This document shows, one piece after another, positions 48,775 through 63,173 of a DNA stretch of 64,000 nucleotides. Source of the DNA: Latrodectus hesperus (Eukaryota > Arthropoda > Arachnida > Araneae > Theridiidae); NCBI GenBank assembly GCA_037975125.1, contig CM075853.1:36344113-36408112 (forward strand). The letters run 5' to 3'. Position numbers and translations under genes: made by a program. The notes under the pieces are model-generated. The model made no database searches. It saw only the letters and a program-made list of their open reading frames with translations, and had not been told where the DNA came from. Numbering within the stretch: position 1 is the stretch's first letter; each line of letters opens with the position of its first letter.

Positions 48775-49260
48775 AACTCTAACCGTAAAGGAGAATATTC
48801 TTTACGCATGCGCAGTGTCGGGACACGTGAAAGGCACGCGACACTTCCATAAACTCTTTCACCCTCTCATCTACCCTCACCACATTCACCTCATGGAGCC
48901 CCTTATTATTTTCCATCTGCACCTGCATTAACTTCTGCTCACTACCACCAGGTGTTCTATGTCGGAAGGTCGACAGCCTTTGAACTACTCGGCAACTCCC
49001 CACCCCCCTCTCAGCCTCAACAGTGAAGCTCTGGAAGACAGGGATAACGATCGAGCTATTTAATATGTCCCGCAAAAGTACTTGTCAGCATCTCGGCCCA
49101 ACATCTGCGAAGACGTTTTCTGATGTTGGGGGACCACACCTATCACATAAGTCGCTCGTGAACCGAAACGGTTACAGTTAGCGATGGATGCAGATAGGGA
49201 AGAGGGATAGTAAGAGGGAAAATATCCATCCCCTCTCATTTCCTGTGACACCAATTAATG
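48775..49260. promoter_or_regulatory. CpG-rich island, candidate promoter or regulatory element
   Basis: A distinctly GC-rich block. At its left edge are an NRF-1-like palindrome ACGCATGCGC (48804-48813) and a CACGTG E-box (48824-48829), 10 bp apart; further in are CACCTG and CAGGTG boxes and a 9-bp inverted pair CCCAACATC/GATGTTGGG. Two minus-strand ORFs (48779-49075, 49060-49254) overlap and are not A/T-biased but show no domain. A promoter with 5' exon reading leftward on the minus strand, or a conserved element, are both possible. Confidence 0.4.
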
Positions 49261-50554
49261 ATTCATCTTCGTTTTTCACTGCTGTGTGAATGATTTGAAT
49301 GAAGGTTGATTTACATTGTTTGCCTGGACGCATCAAGCACACGATTTACGTCGTTGTTTTACATTTTACCTAACTCCGAAGATATTTATAAATTTGAGTA
49401 ATATAATAATGAATGCATGTGTAGTATCTGGAGATTTAGGATAAAGAATATAATAGAAAATTATAACAATATATTAATCACTTTATTAAAATTATTCTTT
49501 GAAACTTATTTATATGAACCGATTTCTTCAAACCTTATACATACAAACTATAATCATTTAATTGCTAGTCACAGAGCAATAGTATGCTTATTTGCAATAT
49601 TTTTTTATAATTATCAAAAATTGCTTATTTAATTATAATTTTTTATTTCTGTTTATATGTTTAGGATTGAATTTAACGTAAAAATGCTTAAATTAAATTA
49701 TATAATCTCTAAAATAATCTAATGCAATTTCAGTCACTTCTAATTTAAAATCTTGTAAACTAAATTCAACTCAAATGGGGATATTTGTATTAGACAAGTT
49801 TACATTTTTAACCAAAAGCAATAGCACAGAGAAAGAGTAGTGAAAAAAATAATTGCAGAAATATCAATCTATTTCATTGTTTACACAAACTATTTTATAG
49901 TACATTATTTCATTATAAACCAATATTTTTAAAATTGTTTCGAATATACATCGAATAAATTTAAATACTATGAAAATATCTGCATGGAAAATAACATGTG
50001 AATTATTTAAATTTTGTTTGTTTATTCAATAACTTTCACATTACTGTACATTGTAAAATATTGTATTTTATTATTTACAAGGTGAAAATGAATATTAAAG
50101 AATCCGCTCACAGAATTTTTTTTATCTGATTTTAAGCGTTGCAGTGCTAAAAATTATGAAACCTCATATAATATATCGTGTAAAACCTTTTTTCTCTGCA
50201 AAGGAAAGCAATTGAAATAAATTAGCTCAAAAAGCTCCTTAAGAGCATGTCTCTACGTACGAAAATTTTGTCGGTTCGCAATTTTATGTACAAATTGACT
50301 GTTTTATATGTTTCATATCACCTGGAAAATTTTCATTTCTATTAATTTAAGTGGCTAACTAGTTAGGAAGAATTGTCTAAAATATTCCCCAGATAAATTA
50401 TGAATGATTTTGGCGTATCGTTATCCTGAAAAATTCAGTGGCCGTTTGGGTACTAGAATAGACACAAATGGCATTGTAAAGTTGATCACAAAAATGTTCT
50501 CACAATTTTAAATTCTTTTTATGTATTTGACTCTGACCGTGAGAAAAAAATACA
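49261..50554. other. AT-rich gene-free stretch
   Basis: No gene or repeat recognised. Confidence 0.5.
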
Positions 50555-50736
50555 ATGTAAGTTGTTGTTGTGGCTTATTCCTCCTGGTTGACAGCAACAT
50601 CAAACCAGTTCCATGAACCCGAACGCCTTCAAACAGTGAAGCACAACCTTTTGGAATAACTGGCGTTTGTTTAAACCAATGCTGGCCAAAATGTGGGCAA
50701 GAGCAGCTTAAACATTGCATTTAGGGGATAAACTTA
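50555..50736 (-). mobile_element. LINE 3' end, (CAA)n-tailed clade (inverted partner)
   Basis: The minus strand shows LAHILASIGLNKRQLF, then HCLKAFGFMELV and a TGA stop, a 3' UTR CTGTCAACCAGGAGGAATAA and a (CAA)3 tail. It is closely similar to 51550-51745, which lies about 0.9 kb away in the opposite orientation. Confidence 0.85.
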
Positions 50737-51365
50737 CAATGTATTTGAAATCACTTATCCTAGAGCTCAACCTTACAACTTAGATCCATAACCTGGTGAG
50801 AATGTATCCTCAATCAATCATTTCTTACTATAGAACATTATGTCTCCTTTGATAAGGAATATCCTTCTAGTCATATTCACTTTAATTAATTAATTCACGA
50901 ATCCGTAATATGTTCTGCTTTGTTTGAAAAAAATGTGATATATACTTATCATCAAAGTTATTTGAGACGATTTTCAACTGCCATATCAGACAAACCCCTA
51001 TTTCTCTTTGTTATCCAAACGATGTATCTGTTACTTGTTTATTAACATTGACTATTCCATCCAGACATCACTGATTACAGTCATTAAGTAGCTCTGTGCT
51101 GTTTATAAAGATCATAATGCTAAAAATTAAACTCTTTTAGTAAACATTTAATGACGTGGGTTGTTAAATAGCTTGGCAACTTCCAAAATGATATCTTCAT
51201 GTGTCTAGTGCAATTAACATTCCATGTTCGGAATTGTAACCTAGGACAATTAGCATTCCATGACTCATTAGCCTTTTTTCAAGAATACTTGAGTATGATT
51301 GAGAGACTTGTCTATATTAACGTTTATACTATATACAAATATACTTGGTAGCTACCTTACTTTTT
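50737..51365. other. Spacer between inverted LINE ends
   Basis: AT-rich, no gene recognised. Confidence 0.5.
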
Positions 51366-51750
51366 CAGAGATCACTACCCGGGCCAGACAAGATGTCTGT
51401 TATTCTTAGAGGAGGACCCCCGTGCATGAATGGTATGCAGAAAATCCCCTTGGTGCTTTTCTGATTGGGTTTGTCAACAGACGTGATCAGATATTTCTTG
51501 CAAGATTTCGCAGGGGACACACTTTTATGCAACGTCATGTGACGGGCCACAAAGTTTATCCCCTGTGTCCAAAATGCAATGCAGCTCAAGCTGCTCTTGC
51601 CCACATTTTGGCCTCCATTGGTTTAAATAAATGCCAATTATTCTGGAGCCCTGAATCTGTGCTCCATTGGCGCATCCATCGAAAGGCGTTTGGGCTCATG
51701 GACCTAGTTTGATATTGCTGTCAACCAGGAGAGATAAGCCACAACATATA
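51366..51750 (+). mobile_element. LINE 3' end with C-terminal ORF fragment
   Basis: The plus strand from 51422 to 51712 is open and encodes the C-terminus of a non-LTR ORF2 product: EWYAENPLGAFLIGF, RRDQIFLARFRRGHTFMQRH, then CPKCNAAQAALAHILASIGL (a CxxC...H putative knuckle) and GLMDLV before TGA (51710-51712). The 3' UTR matches that of 50555-50736 and ends in CCACAACA. Upstream, 51366-51421 looks like more of the same element in a broken frame. The minus-strand ORF 51365-51604 is a shadow. Confidence 0.85.
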
Positions 51751-54630
<2,880 letters not shown>

Positions 54631-54959
54631 CTATAGAACATGTACTGTTCAAAATTTACATGATATTAGTTATATTTATATTATACAATCCAATATTTGA
54701 CTTTTTATTTATTTATTTTTTATTTTATTTTATTTATTTATTTTTTGGTTAATGGATCTCAAAAAGGAGTCGCGATAACGAGTATTTTAATTTTCTTTTT
54801 AAAGATAGGAGAAACAAAAAAATCACCTATCAACCAATAAGTACAGAATAATGGGATTTTGATAAAAGATCACGGATTCAAAATTCCAGACAATGTCATT
54901 GTACTGAGAAGGTCCGGCATTTGTGATATCAAGTCATTAAAACATCAATTAAACTCTCG
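54631..54959. other. AT-rich stretch with (TTTA)n
   Basis: A TTTA/TTTTA-type run occupies about 54700-54745. No gene. Confidence 0.6.
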
Positions 54960-55260
54960 TTTTTTTTCCCCCTTCCTGTTTCACTGAGGAAGCATCTTCG
55001 TGGCCCAACCCAAACTGGCTCTGTGAGTCTCTTTCAGCTTTTCCTTGCGGTTTTACGGCTCTTCTTCATTAACTCTTTATGTTAGAAATTATCCATTGTC
55101 TTTCTCGCACAAGCTCCGGAGACCGTTCATCTGTGCCGTACTCGTTAAATTCCGTTTTGTTAGCGATTGATTTATGACGTCCTGGACTCAAAATCTCGCT
55201 TGTTTCCGACAATCATCCATCATTTAAAAAGCACCTGTTTGGTGATTGGAAAGCATATGG
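54960..55260. promoter_or_regulatory. GC-richer island, no ORF
   Basis: Complex CpG-containing sequence without an ORF of 60 codons, followed by a (GA)n run at about 55391-55413. Regulatory role is only inferred. Confidence 0.3.
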
Positions 55261-56549
55261 TTGCCACCAGTCTTAAAATAGAAGATTAAATATACAAAGG
55301 GAATCAAAGGTTTGGGAAAAAAATTAAGAGGTGCCTATTTGGTAGCAACGTAGTTCGTTGATAATGATGTTAATTAAATTTTGTTTCTGAGAGAGAAGAA
55401 GAGAGAGAGAGAATATTTAAGAATTGATAGCTAAAATAATAATACCATTTTTAAAAAATTAAAAGATTTGGTTGGAGATTTATTAGTATATTTTTCAGTT
55501 AGCATAAGTAAATCGAAGTCGATATATAATATAATATAGAAAATATATATAAATAATTGATTGTTGAGGCTGTTTGTGTGTGTGTTCTTGTGTACATCAG
55601 AAGATGCGTGCAATTCAAATTAACAAAAATGAGAAAAGAAATGAGGTTTAGAAAAAATAATTTGCTGTATTATAAAATAAGCGTGGTACTACATTCCGAT
55701 ATATACATCTTAATAAGAATGTGTATAATTTATTACAAAAAAGCATAGATATATAAAAGCATACGTGTTATTTAAGACATTACTTAAAAGTCAGCAAATT
55801 TTTTAAAATTAATATTTTCTCATTGTTTTTAAGTATTTTTCATTGACGGTTTAATAAAATATAATAGCTAAAATCTGAATCAGTTTTATAATATTGCATA
55901 TTTAAATATCTCTTCTACTATACATATACATACAAAATATTATCAAATATAAATTTAAAAAAATTATAAGTATTATTTGCTGCTTAAGAATTTAAAATAA
56001 AATATTTTATAATTATTTTTTCATATTTCTTTAAAATAACTTGTTTTAAAATTTTCAAACGTAATTTATAATCTATGCGAAAAGGGTTGTTTAAAATTCA
56101 AAGAAAATGTATTAAAAGTATTTTCATTGTAGTTATTACTTGAATCATAAAATACCAAAATACAGTTGACGCTCATTTTAATGAATCTCTAATTTACCAG
56201 CATTCCCTATATTACGAACTAATGGCTTGTCCCTAACATAGTCCCATAGATGCAATGATAATTTTAATTCACATTAACGAAATAAATTTTTTTAAAAATC
56301 ATAAACTTTCACTTATTTTTTTATCTAAATTTTTTGTTGAGAAATTTGGATGTTCTTAAATTCAAATCGATTTGGAATGTCTTTTATTGGGAAATAAGAG
56401 ATTTGTAAAATCATTGAATTGTGGATAGCTAACTGCACTTTATATGTAGAAAATTTCAAGTTTTACTAAGAAATTCATATGAAATTTATCCCTTATAAAC
56501 TAACTTCTAACTTCAGTCATACCAACCACTGTTGAGAATATAATGAATA
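55261..56549. other. AT-rich gene-free stretch
   Basis: Two short overlapping opposite ORFs (55431-55613, 55557-55748) are not convincing. Nothing else. Confidence 0.5.
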
Positions 56550-56771
56550 GTTTCAAACAGAGCCTGATTAAGGCAAGGGCATATGTGGCAGCTGCCCCCG
56601 GGCCCTACATCAGATGGGTCCCCAAATCGATAGGAAAGTATATTTTAAACTGTCAGTCAAATAGAATCTTTTCCGAATCGAGAAGGAAATTTGTTATTGT
56701 GAATAGAGAGGGTCCCCAAAGAAGTTTTTGTCCAGGACCCCAATTAGGCTAAGTCCCGCTCTGGTTTCGAA
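56550..56771. mobile_element. hAT-type non-autonomous element (MITE), 206 bp
   Basis: Element 56558-56763 starts CAGAGCCTGATTAAGGC and ends, inverted, with CAGAGCGGGACTTAGCC. It is flanked by an 8-bp duplication GTTTCAAA / GTTTCGAA (7 of 8 match; 56550-56557 and 56764-56771). CAGNG-type termini, an 8-bp duplication and internal GGGCCC/GGACCCC blocks are the hallmarks of hAT MITEs. An ORF across it (56543-56752) is fortuitous. Confidence 0.8.
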
Positions 56772-57266
56772 TGCAAATATCGCAAAGTATTTTTGCAGGG
56801 AGTGATTCTAGGAGCAAAGGCACTTGTCAATCTAAGCATGAAATGATGCGGCAGAAATAAAAAAAGATATCTAGGTCCTTTTGACGCGCGTGCATGGTTT
56901 ATTAAGATAACTTCTGGAAGCCAAGAGCATTTATCTAACGTCTTCAGACAAGACGAATTATTCAATTATGAACTTTGTCAAAGAATCCTCCTGTTGTCTG
57001 AAACTCCATTTCAGGAATTTGTGAACCTGGATTCATATTTAATTTGTATATTAAAATAATCAGATTTTTAAGAGATTGAGAAAATAAGAAATGAAAATGG
57101 AAAAGAACTTTCAGACATCAAATAAGGTGAGAATGACTATTTGAAACAGTCGTTTACAAAACAAGCAGATAAATGACTTTCAAATATTAAGGCGCTATTT
57201 TAAGAAAATGAAATGCTTTCCGGCTTTAAAAAAATAAGATTACTTTGCTTGATTTTTTCCACTAAA
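56772..57266. other. Gene-free stretch
   Basis: The minus ORF 56744-56965 begins in the MITE's right flank and has no recognisable domain. Nothing else seen. Confidence 0.45.
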
Positions 57267-57380
57267 ATAAAAGTAATAATGATTAAAATAATAATAATGA
57301 TTTCACTAAAATAATAATAACAATTTCACTAAAATAATAATAATAATAATTCACTAAAATAATAATAATAATGATAATTT
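57267..57380. repeat. Degenerate tandem repeat TTTCACTAAAATAATAATAA
   Basis: Four to five units of about 20-28 bp, each a TTCACTAAAA core followed by a variable (AAT)n run. Confidence 0.8.
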
Positions 57381-57445
57381 GATGCAAAATATTAATTTAT
57401 TTCATGTGTTTTTCTCATATAGCGCATACTAATTATTTTTTATAT

Positions 57446-57753
57446 AATTATTTTACTAACTAAACTAAACTCTGTAGCATGACAGCCCATGTGGGCCAAG
57501 GCCTATAGTGCCCATCTCTATTTTCTTGACCGAGAGACCCAGGGGTGAAAAGCATATGTCCTGATTAGGTGGTCAGCCTAATGCGTAACTTCAGTGTTTA
57601 GTTTCCAAGTATGCTTGGTGCTCAGTTTATCGACCCATAGAAGGGATGAAAGGCTGAGTCAATCTTGCCCAGCCCGAGGATCGAACCTTGGACGTGTGCC
57701 TTGTGAGAGTGAAACGCTTTCACTAAGTTACCGGGCTTCAATTATTTTACTAA
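57446..57753 (-). repeat. tRNA-derived SINE, family B, copy 2 (full length)
   Basis: Body 57460-57739 with a perfect 14-bp target duplication AATTATTTTACTAA (57446-57459 and 57740-57753). On the minus strand the head begins GCCCGGTAACTTAGTG (A-box region) and carries a consensus B box GGTTCGATCC (57678-57687), then GGGC closing against GCCC. The body contains CAAGCATACTTGG and the 3' end GGGCTGTCATGCTACAGAG. This is the best copy of the family here. Confidence 0.93.
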
Positions 57754-59579
57754 TGATAAAGAAAATTGTTTAGTATAAGATGAATTGCTTTTAATCTCTT
57801 ATACATAATTTTCTATTTTACGAACTTTTAATTTTAAGAACTGTTTTACCGATTCCTTCAAGTTCGTAAAAACGAGTATATCCTGTTGATATATATTTCC
57901 TTCAAAATGTCCCAATAAAAACACAATGAGTGTCACAACCGTGCTCTTGATGAAATTTTCGGTCGAGGAATATCTCATCATACAATAATTATCATCAGCA
58001 TTTCCACAATTTTTTTATCGTTAAAATATCTAATTATAAAATATAGTTATCTTGATTTCCAGACTTCTATAATATAATAAATATTCAAAGATGCAACGAA
58101 ATTCTTGATACTTATGCTACACTAAATCTTATTTAAGTTTTGAGTTTTCTTCGAGAGACTAGATGAAATTAAATTTGTAAATATAAGCAAAGAAAAGTAT
58201 CAACCAAATAGAGTTGTGAAGATATTTTTCAGATCTATAATCCAACTTCAAAATATATAAGTCAACTATAACACACTTGAAAATATTTTTCAGTTGATAT
58301 CAAAAACCTAAATTCCTCTATTAAATAACAATACACATAATTTTCATTTATTAAATACATAATCAGTGTACAGTTTGTCACTGAAAAATGTTTATGGTTT
58401 CAGTTCATATTATTTTCATACAGATGTTTTACATTCAGAAGATTGTGACGTGCCACCATAACCAAATTTCTTGCGCTTTCACTTTATTCATATACTTATG
58501 GACTCTGCATTTTCATTAAAATATTTTTATTACAATTATTATTGGTTTTTATATGAATTTATAATTCATAACAATTATTTTGCAATAAAGAATGTTATTG
58601 ATTCTCTTATATATAGTTTTCTATAGATAGATTTTATTTTGGAAAAAAACTGTGTTATAAATATATAAAAACTTTAGATTCATTTTCATAGGAAATCTTT
58701 TTAGTTTCAGTTTCTTAAAGAAATATAAATGATCCCTATTATATATTTGATGGCAACATAATATTTAGCTGAAGCCTTATTTTACTATACAGGGGCTGAA
58801 AATGAAAAAGAGGAATCTTTAAAAAAATTAGCAATTAATACAAAATTAAGCCAACTTTAAGTAAATTGTTTTAAAGATTAAGTATTCAGACGTCAAACTT
58901 ATTATCGCAATTCATATACTAAATTTTAAAGCTTATCAAGTTAGAGAATTTTAAAGATATTATTAAAAAAAGACTTATATAAAAAATACATGCACATACA
59001 AATATCTTTTCATTGATATATAATCCTTATAGATGATGTGAAAACAAGTATGTTATTAGCTTTGAAAATGTAAAGAAAGGAATTGGTGTAAAATTATCTG
59101 AATAATTCAGTATTTAAACTACCAAGTTGCCAGGATAGAAGAAAATGTGAATATTGGCAAGAAAGCAATATTGGATGGCATTTAACTTTCTCAGATATTG
59201 TTGATCCTTGAATACATTTCTAATTGCATCACAACTTGTAATAAAAGTTTTCATATAATTTGTGACTTGGAGAATAGATTCAAAAACGTGGTAAGTCAAC
59301 TAGGTTTTGTTTAAAATCTAACTAAAATTGTGGGAAAACTCTAGGTACTCTCATTTTATCCTATTAATTTCTTTGTTCATGTGGAATTATCATTTCTTTT
59401 AATAACTTCGGTAGTGATATATTTGTTATTTTTATGTAAAAGACGTATATTTATTTAACCACAGAAGACTCGTTTTAATTACTTTCTTTGCAAGTTACTT
59501 AGAATTAAGTATTTTCATGTGTCATTGATAAGCCATAAATTTGAAAAGGCGGTGTTTAAATTTCTCCTCAATAGATCAT
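57754..59579. other. AT-rich gene-free stretch
   Basis: No gene or repeat recognised. Confidence 0.5.
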
Positions 59580-59980
59580 ATCCGTAACTTTACGCCACGG
59601 TTCCTGAAATTCCCCTAAAACATCCACGGTCGGCAGATCTACGTTTTTAGCTCTCATTTTATAAATAATTCATTGGAGCGACACTTGGCGATCTTTTAAT
59701 CTTGAGATTTATTCCTCTGTAAAACTGACTTATGCTCCACCAAGAACTGTCACGGGAGATGAATTTGGTGTCAGGTTCCTTTTTTCTGAGCACCCTTCCT
59801 TTCAGTTTTACTTTAATTTATTAGGAGGATCTGCACCATCCGATACGAGTCTTCTTAAAGGTATAACAAAACAAACGAATTCAAAGCTGCTTTTACCCCG
59901 CCTTCTTTTGATATTGGTCGTCCGCATTCTCTCCGTAATGGTAATAATAGAAGTGAAGTTTGAATGCTATCATCAACACT
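59580..59980. promoter_or_regulatory. GC-richer island, candidate regulatory element
   Basis: Complex sequence with CpG sites, CTTGGCGATC and TTTTAATCTTGAG-like motifs. A 60-residue minus ORF (59855-60037) overlaps its right end without a recognisable domain. Regulatory role is inferred from composition. Confidence 0.3.
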
Positions 59981-60039
59981 ACATTTTGTTACCCTAGATA
60001 AATTCTTTCCCAAAGGATTATATTTAGCAGAGGACAATG

Positions 60040-61319
60040 TGCATATATATTATATATTTCGATATTGTATCGCGCTGTTTTTTCGAGCTGTGATTATCCT
60101 TAAATACAAGAGCTGTATTAGAAATGGGTGATATGTTGTTAGCAACATTTACTACGGTGAAATAATGTAAGAATTGTTTTTTTGGACTTGATGACAAAAC
60201 TTTAAAGTCATTTCATACGAGTTTGTGAACTTTTTGTAAAATACAAACCCAGACAAATGCAATGGTAATGGCTACTACAATTTAAATAAAAACCAATGGT
60301 TTTAGAAATAATATTTTTAATTTTTAGAATTCAAACTAGGAGAATTTAAACTGAAATAAGAATGCAAATCTATATAATTCTTTATTGGATATTTAAATGT
60401 TAAATTTTCTCACGGAATATGAGATGAGATACAGATAAAAAGCAAAATTAACATTCTATCTTTCTGGCTCTCTTCTTCATTTAAACCAGCAAATAACCCA
60501 AAATGTGTTTTTTAATAAAACAAAAATGATAAAACTCAATTTTTAATGAGTAACAAAAGCATAAGATATTTCTTTATTAATTATGATACTGAACAAATGA
60601 AATTATTGTAAAGCTTTATAACAACCACAATTTATTATTGATTACAAACGTAAAGCTATTTCTAATTTTTCCTTTAAATGCTAGTATCGAGCCTATAATC
60701 TTTCAATCCACAGAATGTGGTTATATTACTTGATCACTATAAATTTTATCTACAGTGAAAATTTTTATCAGTAAATGCGTAAAATATGAAATGACTTTAA
60801 CAAATTACTTATATGTTACACAAACCTCATTTAAATTATTTTGCGTTGTAGCAACAGCATTTTCATTAAAGTATTTTTAATAACAATTTGTAAGTTTAGA
60901 TGACTTTATATAGATATTTTAAAATTTAAAGCCATAAGTTGGGTAGTATGGTTATTTACACCTAAATTTGGGAACTTGATTATACACACTTATTATATGA
61001 ATGTAGGTAGTATTAGTATGCATAAAAGTATTTGTTTAAATATATTTAATTTATAAATTTTATCAAAAATAATTTTTACACATCCATTGATCTATCCATC
61101 CATCCCTCCAATCCATCTTCCACCAGTATGTTTGCAACATATTAAGATAAATAATCATACAAATTGTGCTATCGTATTTTTATCCTAAATCCTTTACAAT
61201 AGCACAGTCATTATTGCATTAAGCAAAGTAAGATATTTAAGTCAAATTATATACAGTTCTCTCTTCAAGAAACATTCAATGATGATTTTATCTAGAATTC
61301 GTCACATTTCTGGATTATC
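60040..61319. other. AT-rich gene-free stretch
   Basis: No gene or repeat recognised. Confidence 0.5.
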
Positions 61320-61443
61320 CATAAAATTATGTGATATCACAAAAGTAAATTTTCTTTAAAGGTGAAACAAAAATTTACATAAATTTTTGTTCTGCCTTTC
61401 AAAAAATTTTGAAAGGAATAGTACATATCACAGTAATTTTATG
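61320..61443. repeat. Long interrupted foldback, about 124 nt
   Basis: Outer arms 61320-61337 and 61425-61443 pair with about one bulge. Inner arms 61349-61376 and 61381-61408 pair at 22 of 28 positions around a 4-nt loop ACAT. The whole can fold as one long hairpin with bulges. No target duplication was found. Confidence 0.75.
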
Positions 61444-61799
61444 CAACTTTTTATGATAAAATTTCCATATTTATTACTACGTCAATACATGCTTTAATTC
61501 AAAAGTAATTTCATTAAATAGTTCGATCCATTAAAGAATGCCATGTAATATTTATTTAATTATTTAACGTAACTTCCGTTGTCTATTGTTTAGAATGGTT
61601 AATATAGCAGAAAAATTGCTGTATGTCACAAAGAAAAAAATCGCAATCACATTTCTTTTCTCTTTCTTATATGTATTTTTTTATTAAATATCCGGATAAA
61701 AAATTCGGAAAAAATGAATGAACAAAATAAATAAAGATTATTTAAGTATCAAAACTAAAAGCAAAGAAAAAAAAACACGAATAAAAAAGAAAAGAAAAA

Positions 61800-62205
61800 C
61801 AGGTATTAAGAAAAACGTACGCTTCAATACTTCTACCAGCGTAATTTTTTTCCCCTTTTTTATTCCAAAGTCGCGTTATTTGTCGTAGAGGTGTCGGGTT
61901 TTTTCCCCTTGAAGTCTATCTCATTTCCGGTTGCGAATGAGTTAGTAGTTTGTTTATTATTATTTATTTCTCTCTTTTTTTATTATTCATGTATTCGTAG
62001 GGGTGTTCGTATGTATCAGATGGCTCGTGGGGTGTGTAAGGGTTGTCAGACGATATTTGACAGTTCTGGGAGGAAAGCGAGGTGGGAGAGATGCCGAATT
62101 GAGAATGTAAAACTTGAATTCCTTAATGAACTCGTTATTCTGTAAAGAGGGAATTTTTTTTTAATGCATTTTCTTTCCGGTTCACTTGAAGAGCTGAGGT
62201 CAATG
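61800..62205. other. GC-richer patch beside a TA tract
   Basis: An 84-residue ORF (61891-62145, plus) spans it and includes a CKGC motif; an overlapping minus ORF runs into the TA tract. No family recognised, so coding status is open. Confidence 0.3.
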
Positions 62206-62215
62206 TCGAGTACAG

Positions 62216-62950
<735 letters not shown>

Positions 62951-63173
62951 AGTCTTATATTTTAAACTAAACTCCATGGCACGACAGCCCATTAGGGGCA
63001 AGGCCTACAGTGCTCATAACTGTTTTCATGACCGAGGGCCATGGGGTGCGAAGCATATGTCCCAGTTAGTGGTCAGCCTAACGTAAGACTCCCAGTGTTT
63101 AGTTTCCAAGCATGCTTGGTACTCAGTTAATCGACTCACTGAAGGGATGAAAGGCTGAAGTCTTATATTTTAA
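62951..63173 (-). repeat. tRNA-derived SINE, family B, copy 3 (5'-truncated)
   Basis: Body 62966-63158, flanked by a perfect 15-bp duplication AGTCTTATATTTTAA (62951-62965 and 63159-63173). It matches the body and 3' end of 57460-57739 but lacks the tRNA head, ending at the point corresponding to TCAGCCTTTCATCCCTTC. The perfect duplication shows the truncation arose during insertion, as in LINE-type target-primed reverse transcription. Confidence 0.92.

Noticed and set aside
51365..51604. 79-residue minus-strand ORF
   Set aside because: Antisense of the LINE C-terminal coding fragment.
56543..56752. 69-residue ORF
   Set aside because: Lies almost entirely inside the hAT MITE and has no independent support.
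57267..57380. CRISPR-like array
   Set aside because: Units are low-complexity AAT runs with a short core, without unique spacers, in a eukaryotic context.
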